Shown: positions 55,434 to 64,000 of the stretch, one piece after another
How positions within the stretch are numbered: the stretch's first letter is position 1
How the letters are laid out: every line of letters begins with the position of its first letter
From: Lytechinus pictus
Taxonomy: Eukaryota; Echinodermata; Echinoidea; Temnopleuroida; Toxopneustidae
NCBI RefSeq assembly: GCF_037042905.1
Contig: NC_087249.1
Span: 41,352,901-41,416,900 of the forward strand
Length of the DNA stretch: 64,000 bases
Direction: 5' to 3'
Translations under genes and position numbers: made by a program
Notes under the pieces: model-generated
The model's database searches: none
The model's input: only the letters and a program-made list of their open reading frames with translations
Told to the model about the DNA's origin: nothing

Positions 55434-57833
55434 TCACACATGACTATTTGTTCTTGGAGTTCCATCATTTTTAATGATGTTGTCAAGCAATTCCAACATT
55501 TCGGTGCTGCCGGATTGTTGTTGTTGCTGTTGTTGCGGCTGTTGGTTGTTGCTCTCTGGTATCATAGCCATTTGCATTTGCTGGGCATTATTGCCAAATG
55601 TCTGGTTTGTTGCACTAACGGAGGAACCATTCTGCATGGCTGCGATGGGGTTACCTTGAACAGGCTGTTGTTGCGGTTGCTGCTGTTGCTGTTGTGTTGG
55701 TTGCTGAGCTTGCTGTTGCTGGGACTGTTGTGGCTGACCGACAAATTGTTGCTGAGCCATTATGGAAGGGTTTGTATTGGTAGCATTGCTTATACCTCCT
55801 TGAGAGGTGATATTCTGGAAAGTTCTCATGTTGGATCCAGAGTCCATGACGTTTCGTTGAGGGAAGCGCGATTGCGTTGAGTATGACTGCTGCATCATGT
55901 TGTTACCTTGGAAGTTGCTGGTCTGTTGTTGCATACGTTGCTGCAAAAGCTGATTCGCTGGCCACTGGCCAGGCAGGTGTCTTTGATGGTACTGTGCCAC
56001 ACCTGCCTGACCCATGTTAACAGCACTAGGAGGAACAGTGCCCATGTTCATCTGGTTACCCATAGCTGCAGATTGCTGCATGGTACGCATATTCTGCTGC
56101 ATCATCTGCTGCCGTCGAAGCTGTGGGGTCAGACGACTCATCAACCCCCGTTGCTGTGGCTGCTGCTGAGCCATGCCCTGCATCATACTTGAGTGTGGAG
56201 CAAGGTTAGCTCCACCAGCTGCCATGCCGTTGTTCGGGTGACCTTGCAAACTCGTACCAGGAGTGATTGAGCGAACATTTGGTTGTCCTCCCATGTGTGT
56301 CATCATACCTCCTTGTTGACCGAGCTGTTGAGGCATTCCTTGGTTGACAGTACCTTGGAATGGCATCGAGTTGCGGTGCGGTGTCTCGTCATAACGAGGT
56401 GGAGGGCGTCTAGGAATCAACATCTGGTTGTTGCCCTGCTGCATATTATGACCCTGCTGAGGCGACTGGCCATACGAGTTTGCCATAAACTTCCTTTGCT
56501 CTGCACCGGCATTGTAATGGGGCGGATTCTGCAACCTCTGGAGGATTTCTGGGTTGGCCGTACGTTGTGACTGCTGAGGATGCCCTACAAACTGAGAGGC
56601 TTGTCCTGGTAACATGTTCCCAGCCTGGCCACTAGAAAGTGCCATATTCTGACCACGGTCCTGGATAAAGCTTTGCATTATACTTGGTAGTCTCCCATGT
56701 TGGGGAGACTGTCCGCGCATAGCATTGTTTGCAAATTGCGTAAGTTGGTCTGTCATGGAAGGGTTCATATTACTGTTGAGCACTGGATTGGGCATCCTTG
56801 AATGAGGGTTTTGTTGGTTGGCCATGGGAGCGTTCTGGAGAAACTGCCTACTATTTAACTGCTGCTGTTGCTGTGCATTCAAGAAGTTTCCTTGCTGCCC
56901 TGAAGCACCACTCACAAACGACCCTCTCAGAGAGGGATTCATGACTGATGCCGATGTAGCAGTGGCCTGCATTGAAGTTAGATGATTTACCTGGGGTACA
57001 ATGTTCTGGGCACCACTACTCACAGCTGTCTGCACATTTTGTCCATTAAACGCGGCCCGTGCAGCCTGTGAAGCACTGATTTGCTGCGGTTCTTGTTTGA
57101 TCATTACATTCTTTCCTGTATTGGGTTTAAATTCAATTATACTAGGCAATGGTCCACCTTTTGGCACTGCTTCGGTAGCAACAGTATTTGGAGGCCCCCT
57201 CATCATGGGGTCATAAGAGTCTGAATTCTCAGTTTTGAAGACCACTCCAGATTCGGCACTATTGGAACCAGTGTCAGGTTTCATTTCACTCTGCTTATTT
57301 GGATCCTGACTCCGTGGTGAGTTTGTGGCTATGTCTGGCATTTCTCCGAGCTGCTTACTCAAATTGTTCTCGAGCCTGGCCAGTTCAGATAGAATAGTGT
57401 CTGGGTTGAACTGACCAGATTTCATCATCTCATCCAACTGCGTTCCATTGGGATCGTCCAACAAACGCATGAAATCATCCGTGTTGCCGATATCGTTGAG
57501 CAAGTCTAGTGCTTGGACACCCTCGATGCTATCCGCTACAGAAGCTCCCTCAACCATCTGGTTGGTGACGCCATTGTCAATAGGCTGTGCCTGGTGATTG
57601 GCACCCATCCTGTTGGGATCTTGTTGCTGGATGTACTGGTTTGGGGTGGGCACCTGCCCTGGTAATTGCTTGTTGTCCACACATGGCTTCTTAGCCGGCG
57701 AAGCATCCCCTCTGACGCCGCTGCTGGAACTGCCTTCTTCCAGCCGCATAGCAAGGGTCCTGTTGATCGCGTCTGTCGTCCCTGTCAGATTGGGAGAGTC
57801 GGGGTTGGGTCGTTTCCGATCCACCGCCTTTTT
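55434..57833 (-). CDS. Mastermind-like Notch coactivator, large glutamine-rich exon (N-terminus missing)
   Basis: One uninterrupted 799-codon exon, opened by a good acceptor (CATTCTGTTTCAG at 57834-57846 on the minus strand) and closed by TGA at 55434-55436. It begins KKAVDRKRPNPDSPN with no start codon. An acidic segment follows (LLNDIGNTDDFMRLLDD, then FNPDTILSELARLENNL), then short KTE and KQEP motifs, long Gln/Asn/Met-rich stretches, RRPPPRYDETP near the middle, poly-Gln runs near the end, and a C-terminal hydrophobic helix MLELLDNIIKN. MAML proteins have the same order: acidic blocks, an RPPPQY-like motif and a final DLIDSLLKN-like helix. These are nuclear coactivators recruited by Notch intracellular domain and CSL. 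The basic helix that binds Notch and CSL should sit in an upstream exon, which I do not find up to 64000. Alternative: another Gln-rich coactivator such as a Mediator or BCL9-type protein. Confidence 0.7.
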   Translation of the reverse strand, partial: KKAVDRKRPNPDSPNLTGTTDAINRTLAMRLEEGSSSSGVRGDASPAKKPCVDNKQLPGQVPTPNQYIQQQDPNRMGANHQAQPIDNGVTNQMVEGASVADSIEGVQALDLLNDIGNTDDFMRLLDDPNGTQLDEMMKSGQFNPDTILSELARLENNLSKQLGEMPDIATNSPRSQDPNKQSEMKPDTGSNSAESGVVFKTENSDSYDPMMRGPPNTVATEAVPKGGPLPSIIEFKPNTGKNVMIKQEPQQISASQAARAAFNGQNVQTAVSSGAQNIVPQVNHLTSMQATATSASVMNPSLRGSFVSGASGQQGNFLNAQQQQQLNSRQFLQNAPMANQQNPHSRMPNPVLNSNMNPSMTDQLTQFANNAMRGQSPQHGRLPSIMQSFIQDRGQNMALSSGQAGNMLPGQASQFVGHPQQSQRTANPEILQRLQNPPHYNAGAEQRKFMANSYGQSPQQGHNMQQGNNQMLIPRRPPPRYDETPHRNSMPFQGTVNQGMPQQLGQQGGMMTHMGGQPNVRSITPGTSLQGHPNNGMAAGGANLAPHSSMMQGMAQQQPQQRGLMSRLTPQLRRQQMMQQNMRTMQQSAAMGNQMNMGTVPPSAVNMGQAGVAQYHQRHLPGQWPANQLLQQRMQQQTSNFQGNNMMQQSYSTQSRFPQRNVMDSGSNMRTFQNITSQGGISNATNTNPSIMAQQQFVGQPQQSQQQQAQQPTQQQQQQPQQQPVQGNPIAAMQNGSSVSATNQTFGNNAQQMQMAMIPESNNQQPQQQQQQQSGSTEMLELLDNIIKNDGTPRTNSHV

Positions 57834-59090
57834 CTGAAACAGAATGAAAATAAAAGTAAGTAAGCAAAGTGCCTCTAAATTTTGGATTGATCAACAATTA
57901 AATGGAAATCGCAAACCTTTGTGACAGACATATGAACTTAAATCATTTGCTCTCTTTCTCTCCAGTTTAGAAATATAAAAATGTAATAAACTCTATTGTT
58001 TGTTTATTACTCATATCCAATCCATCTTTTCCAGGAAGAGGTTTTATAGATGAAGCATTTTTGCAATAATTATTACCAAGATACATTGTGCATAATTCCT
58101 GAGTGGATATGGAGCATCTCAGGTATAAATTCAGATAAAATTGAGATGGAAATGTGTCTCAAAGATATGTCACAAGGTTTCACATTTTCATTTAATTTGA
58201 TAGTTACATCAACAATCCAGACTCTTCTTAATTACATGAGAAATTGGATCAAACTTTCACCAACTACATTCCCATTCCTTGCCTCTATCCAAATATATAT
58301 TCAATGTCAGGATGATGTTGCTCTGTAACAAAGGTCATTGGTAAATGATAATTTTGCGCCCTGAAACTTGAAATTGAAGAGCTCCCTCTAAAAGAAGGTG
58401 GGTCCAATTTTTGGAGAAGTCAAGTCATTTCCTGTTATGAACAGTACAAGTTACTTCCTTTCAAGTAAATACAAAATGAGGAAAAGGAGACGTCATATGA
58501 CGTGGATGTCCTATTACTCTGTGGGGCAAAAGAAGCCGTTGGTAGATTCCGGAAGGAAGAATCTGTGCCCTTTCGCAGTGTTTTAATAAGACAAAGCTCA
58601 CAACTCTGCACTATTATTTAATGTTTCAAGTGAGGAAGCCTGCAGTGACCGGCGCAACTGATTGGTGACCACCAAAAATTTACTCCTGCAACAATTGCTT
58701 CTACCATACTTTCTGAGATTTTTTTCAAAGATATTTTTACCCTTTGTATCCTCGGCCTCTAATAAGTGGATTTGTTTAAAATTATGCTAGTCGCAGGACA
58801 ACTTCTTTCTCTTATTAAAAGAATCTATGCCCTAATTTCATAAGATGAATTGATATCAAGCTCACCAAAAGATAAACAAAAATACAGTTCAGTCGTATTG
58901 TTGGGACAAAATACAGGGGAAAAAATTGCAGAAGTCAATTTTGGAAAGCAGACTGCTTTATTTCAAATCCCAAGATCTGTTTTAGAAAACACTTCTTCAA
59001 ATATTTGTTCATTTTAGTAATAATGTGAAGTAAAGCGTGGTGCCCCGGTCGATGCGAGGGGCCATGGAATATGGGAAGCGGGTGTTAGCC
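57834..59090. other. Intron upstream of the mastermind-like exon
   Basis: No supported exon on either strand, and no sequence resembling a basic N-terminal mastermind helix was seen. Confidence 0.45.
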
Positions 59091-59094
59091 CTTG

Positions 59095-59445
59095 CCTGTA
59101 AATTGCCAATTCGTCTACTGCCAACTCGTCCACTCATCACATGGTGTACTTTCATTTAGTCTAATGCCATTCCGCCCATCAACATTTCGTCTAACGTCCA
59201 TTTGTACTAATCATCATTTCATGTAATCACCATTTTGTCTATGACCATTTCGTCTCATAACCAGTTGGTCTAATATCATTACATTTTCATTCATTTTGCA
59301 CAATTTATTTAGTCCAATAAGAATGGAATATGGACTAATGGCTATTGGACCAACTGGTTATTAGACGGAATGGCAAAATTAGACTAAATGAAAGTAGACC
59401 TTGTGGTGAGTGGACGAACTGATGGTAGACAAAATTCTTTACAGA
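59095..59445. repeat. Modular 16-17-bp repeat element, copy C
   Basis: Starts AATTGCCAATTCGTCTACTG and ends with inverted modules (GTAGACCTTGTGG, GGACGAACTGATGG). The centre TTTTCATTCATTTTGCACAA is identical to copy B. Confidence 0.75.
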
Positions 59446-59867
59446 CGTGGTAATGGGGCTTGTGTTTCAGTATACATAAATAAAATGTCTGTTTCTTTTA
59501 AAATAAAAATTTATACTTTTGGTATCATGTTTGTTTTTTTATTCAGCATATCTCCAAGCATTCCTTTTTAAACTGAACAAAGTTTTTCTTTGAACTACAC
59601 TAAACATAAAAGCACAAATATCAAATAGCAACATGTACATGAAATGCTTTGTCCAAGAGGTCATCATCTTACAAATTTACCTGTTATTGACATGCATCGT
59701 ATGTCAAAATGGTTTAATGTTAAATGTTGTTCAGTAATTTCTGCATTTAAGCTTTACAATTCTTGCAAATACTTTGTTTTACATTCAATGAATATATTAG
59801 GTACATATAACATGTAATGCTCTTACTCTGTAAAGTACATCTATAGAGTGATTTTTTAAGTACATGT

Positions 59868-60033
59868 ATGTGCTTAAAAAATAATCTTTATTATTATCAT
59901 AATTATTGTTATCATTTTCTATCTTCTTGAGACAAATGAAATGTGAATGAATGTGCTTAAAAAATAATCTTTATTATTATCATAATTATTGTTATCATTT
60001 TCTATCTTCTTGAGACAAATGAAATGTGAATGA
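59868..60033. repeat. Exact 83-bp tandem duplication
   Basis: 59868-59950 and 59951-60033 appear identical base for base, starting ATGTGCTTAAAAAATAATC. Either a very recent event or an assembly artefact. Confidence 0.85.
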
Positions 60034-60099
60034 ATGTTATATTTTCCTTATCTTTTTTTTATACTGATATCCTCCGTTTATTTCTTATTATTTTATTTA

Positions 60100-60600
60100 T
60101 GAGAAATGGTTTACTGATCATCATTTCCTCCTAACAATTACATCTCAGGTTTTTTTCAGACAAAACAGCAGAAATAAAGTGCTGTTTAATTGGAGAGCCA
60201 GAAAAAACTTTTAATTCTAAGCATTTACCACAAACTCTTATTCCTTCCAAGAAGTAGCCAATGTGTACAAAAAAGGATAGCCAATATTTCTTCATGCTCG
60301 ATAGTCGGGCCCCTAAAACATTATCCTCCAAAGAGAGGGACTTTTGGCACACATTTACAAAATACCACCAAAAATAACAAATAAACATTTCAAAAAAATC
60401 TGCAACATACAACTCAGTACATCGTGTGATATCATAGTTCTTGGCTGTGTACAAACACTGCTGGCAACTTGGCAGTGAAGTACGTACATTGTAACTACAC
60501 TGTAGCCCCTTTATTACATACATGTGTACTGGGGATCTCCGTGTATACAAACCCACTATCTGTGGAGCCGACACACATGCAGGATGAGTTTCAACTCATA
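60100..60600. other. Presumed intron, no supported exon
   Basis: A 147-codon minus-strand frame exists (60131-60574), but it has no recognisable domain, sits in AT-rich sequence and lacks convincing splice context. Confidence 0.35.
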
Positions 60601-60603
60601 GAC

Positions 60604-61080
60604 AATAAACTTTGTAGGATAGGTCAGGCTAATTTATGAATACGCATGACCATGAACTAGTATGTAGGCCGGGCAGTATAGTACTAGTACATGTCTTTAC
60701 AGCACTTCCCTCTTTACATGTACATGTAGTTCTCTCTCTCTCTCTCTATCTTACTTTTTTGTAATTCTTGACTCCATTCCTCTTTTTATTCTCAAGAGAT
60801 GTCTTTTTTGGCCCATTCACGGCCATGTCTTTCCAATATTTATGTAATAAACTTTGTAGGATAGGTCAGGCTAATTTATGAATACGCATCACCATGAACT
60901 AGTAGTATGTAGGCCAGGCAGTAAAGTACTAGTATGTATGTCTTTACGGCACTTTCCTCTTTACATGTAGTTCTCTCTCTCTCTTACTTTTTTGTAATTC
61001 TTGACTCCATTCCTCTTTTTATTCTCAAGAGATGTCTTTTTTGGCCCATTCATGACCACGTCTTTCTAATATTTATATAA
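60604..61080. repeat. Tandem duplication of about 240 bp
   Basis: 60604-60845 and 60846-61080 share AATAAACTTTGTAGGATAGG through GGCCCATTCA with scattered substitutions and a shorter CT microsatellite in the second copy. Older than the 83-bp duplication to its left. Confidence 0.8.
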
Positions 61081-61324
61081 CATGTATTTGTGTCCCAATG
61101 TTTTGCCAGAATCTAGAACCAATTAGAGTTAAAAGAGCACTACTTGCTCTTGTAACAAGAATCAACTGCTTCACAAGATTTCTCATGGTTCAAACGGATT
61201 GTTCTCATCATTTTTGGACTAGATTTTTTTACACTGCAAGCTGAGAACTTCATTAAGTATTTTTAGAAGAACATTTGAAATTTTAATGAAGGCCATTCCA
61301 GCAATTACCCCAGGTTGCTATGCC

Positions 61325-61355
61325 TTAACACATCCCCCCCCCCCCCCCCCCCGAA
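61325..61355. repeat. Poly-C tract
   Basis: About 22 consecutive C between AACACAT and GAAAGTAAAAG. The surrounding 61085-62200 is AT-rich; 61500-61660 looks like a decayed retrotransposon tail (TTTAGTTTATTATTCTTTAC), with low certainty. Confidence 0.7.
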
Positions 61356-62208
61356 AGTAAAAGCATATTGCCTTCACAAGAAATGTATATGAAATAATAA
61401 ATCTATTTGGGCAACCGGTGGATGATTACGTTTTATTTCTTTTTATGTCTATTCTGTCTGATAATGACGTTCATAAAAATTATGGAGAATAGTACATACA
61501 GTTTGTTTAGTTTAGTTTATTATTCTTTACTAAAAAGTCACACCCGTCAAAACCGACGGCCGGCCTAAGAAGGCCTATGAGTGATGTCATCAAAATGTAT
61601 AAAAGTCACATACAATTACAGGAAAAATGAAATCCTAAGGTATTCACAGAATAAACTTAACATTTCACGAATAAATAGCACCCAAAAAATGGTGGAAGTC
61701 AAATATTATTTCTTGAATATATTATTTCTTTACGAACAGTGAGAATTTCATTTGCATATCTGGCTATCGAGCAGCAGAGTGTATCAGAAGACATGATAAA
61801 AATGAATTGTTGGTAAGTGGTTAGATCGTTGAACTTAGGGTAAATGTATGAGATAGTATTGAGTAGTGGCAATCTCTAAATTTCATAGGCAGGACAAATC
61901 ATAAAACATACATGTACATGTACACGTACATCTAAATCATGTAGTACCATATTTTGTATTGTGTGATAATTGATGTTCTTTCAAGTCACTGATATTCTGA
62001 ACAGATTCTAATCACATAAACTTTGTTAAACTTGAAATGCCAAGTGATCACCAATTCAATTTTCCCCTACATACCCGACACCCCCTCTCAAAAGTTTTCT
62101 AATTCATTGTTTGAACTATTTCTCCTTCATTACCAATTCATTCTGTGGGAAGACTACATGCATATACTGTATGCCAGAAGATTACTCATGAATAGACTGG
62201 ACGTACTG

Positions 62209-63493
62209 GCCCGTATTCGGAAGTCTGGTTTAAATTTAAACTCTGGTCTAAAGTTGTGGTTTAACTATGGATAGCCAATTGTGGCATAATTCTTTAACAG
62301 TGGAGGTTCATAGTATCTGCTCACTTGACTCTTAAATAATAGACCAGTTCGTAGTTACTTCATAGACAATTTTGGTAAAATTACCTTTCATTTCTTTCAT
62401 TATGATAGGCAGATTTCAAAGTAAGATATTACGTAAGCTTGCCTTACATAGCAGGATGAAGAAATTGAATAGACCAGGTGACTAGAATAGCACACCAATG
62501 AACACTTTATGAAGGTATTTGTTGCATTCCTACTTTGAATGCATATCATAGCATGTTGCACAATGTACTAGGCAAACTGTGAAATACCAGTGTTCAGGAA
62601 CGCATTGTTGTTTTTTGTGGATGTAAATGAAAACCACAATTCAAAAGAATATATGAATAATCAAGACATCAAAGTTGGTGCTTATCTCATTAGATTTTAA
62701 ACCACCATGGCTGCGTTTATCCGACCTCAAGCCAGAATCGTGATTTGAATCATGATTGGAATCATGATTCAAATCACAAACATGAATCACAATTACTACA
62801 GAATCAGGGTTTAGACGACCTTCGTTCCAACGCTGTTTCTCCTCGGATTCGGACCGATCCAGTGCGCATCACAGTGCGCAGTTTGACCCAGGAAGTATAG
62901 GTCAACGTTGGACACTTAATTGGAGGTCGGCGACGTACATGTGATGTGACAACGTGGGGCGCGCGCCTTGGCAAGAACCGGAAATAGCTCGACACAATGA
63001 CGTCATATAATCATGATTCAAATCACGATATCGTTTATCCGAACATTTTCGTACGTGATTCTGCAGAAACGTCTTTCCAAACGCCCTTTTTTTCGTAGTT
63101 CATGTTTGTGATTCTAATCATGATTATATTCAATTTCGACTAAACGCAATCGTGATTCTGCAGAATCGTGATTTGAATCATGATTGGAATCATGATTATA
63201 GGGTAAAAAAGTGGCGGATAAACGCACCCCATGTCACTTTAGTACAAATGACCTTCCTCTGATCATGCATAGAATCTTTTGATAATGCGCAGAAAGGAAC
63301 TACAAACTGGCTTATTCTTAACTCTTTCTGAAGGATAAATAAGAGAGCTTGCTTCACCATTCACAAGTTGGCTGAGCACAGTACACATTAGAAACATACA
63401 GTGTAAGGAAAGTTTTGACATTTTTGGCTTTCCATAATTTTGGCACAGAGTTAGACCATGGTCAAAGTTAAACCTGACTTCAGAGTATGGGCC
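62209..63493. mobile_element. MITE related to 43199, interrupted by another MITE
   Basis: The left end GGCCCGTATTCGGAAGTCTG with GTTGTGGTTTAACTATGG matches the 43199 element. The right end TTAAACCTGACTTCAGAGTA then TGGGCC is the matching inverse at 63493. The interior is far longer than the sister copy (1285 against 311) because of later insertions. Confidence 0.7.
62705..63234. mobile_element. MITE with GCGTTTATCCG ends and ATCATGATT repeats
   Basis: The left end CTGCGTTTATCCGAC and the right end GGCGGATAAACGCACC are inverted copies. Both arms hold repeated AATCATGATT and AATCGTGATT words, themselves near-palindromes. A more GC-rich core at 62805-62990 gives a spurious minus-strand frame. 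Confidence 0.8.
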
Positions 63494-63599
63494 ACTGTAT
63501 TATGACCAAACTGATCATAAAAAATCCCCGTAAATTATGAGAACTTATTCCAGTGTCAAAATGTTTTATCATGATAATTTGCTTACAACCGCCTAATCC

Positions 63600-63835
63600 A
63601 GATGAGGTTCTCGTAATTTTTTAAAACAAAATAGTGAGTGAGAGACATCATCAATTCTCCAGTTTGCATATCACTGTGTTGTTCATTATGACTGTATAAC
63701 TTGTGAAAATTAAGAGAAACAGTAAAATATCATACTTTCTCATTTTTGGATTTTCATGAAATTTTCAGTGTATTTTTTATTCTTTTTTATTTCAAATCAA
63801 CTTATTGAGGGGTGGACTCCCCCTTTGAGTAAACG
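63600..63835. mobile_element. Right half of an AAGGACAAGTCCA-family MITE
   Basis: Contains ATAGTGAGTGAGAGACATCA, TTTCATGAAATTTTCAGTGT and the terminus GGGGTGGACTCCCCCTTT, as in the right arm of 5530-6365. The left half is missing. Confidence 0.65.
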
Positions 63836-64000
63836 AGTTTAAGGCACATACGAACCAATAGCGCCATCTCGAGTCCTCAACTACTCATACCTGGCCAGTT
63901 TCCTGACCCATAATGCTAATGTAGTCTAGTAATATAGACCCACTTGAATAATAACATGCTAATTGACTACTCAATACATTTATACCGCGATAATTATGTT

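Noticed and set aside
55440-57863. Leu- and Cys-rich plus-strand frames opposite the mastermind-like exon
   Set aside because: Antisense shadows of CAG/CAA-rich coding sequence.
60131-60574. 147-residue minus-strand frame
   Set aside because: No recognisable domain, AT-rich context, no supporting splice sites; could be chance.

Overview
This window looks like animal nuclear DNA, most likely from an echinoderm and probably a sea urchin. It is AT-rich, with three intron-bearing or large-exon metazoan genes in a sea of short fold-back DNA transposons, tRNA-derived SINEs, minisatellites and microsatellites. The species assignment is inference from gene structure and repeat style; nothing in the sequence fixes it.

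Layout. 1-660 is the tail of a decayed non-LTR retrotransposon, followed by a hAT-type MITE with a perfect 8-bp target duplication. 4853-16477 (minus) is a complete ten-exon GCNA (ACRC) gene: a long acidic disordered region, then a SprT metalloprotease, a zinc ribbon and an HMG-like tail. 16925-35528 (plus) is a complete fourteen-exon VPS36 gene, the GLUE-domain subunit of ESCRT-II. The two start codons face away from each other 447 bp apart. 35529-55433 holds no gene I can support, apart from the probable VPS36 3' UTR and possibly a long mastermind 3' UTR. It is filled with dispersed repeats. 55434-57833 (minus) is the large glutamine-rich exon of a mastermind-like Notch coactivator; its N-terminal exon is not visible and should lie to the right. 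57834-64000 is intron or intergenic, again repeat-filled.

Gene relations. GCNA (DNA-protein crosslink repair and germline genome stability), VPS36 (endosomal sorting) and mastermind (Notch transcription) are not a pathway. GCNA and VPS36 are linked only by their shared 5' region.

Most interesting signals. (1) A minisatellite in GCNA intron 6 that has copied the adjacent 3' splice site about ten times. (2) A 154-bp minisatellite in VPS36 intron 3, inside an element with 16-bp terminal inverted repeats, in which most units carry a perfect DR1 nuclear-receptor motif. (3) A dispersed family built of degenerate 16-17-bp modules that flip orientation around a conserved centre, with four copies here. 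(4) A TTAA-flanked MITE nine bases past the GCNA stop codon. (5) Very long intronic fold-back elements in VPS36. (6) MITEs nested in other repeats. I found no bacterial-type system, CRISPR array, rRNA or functional tRNA gene.
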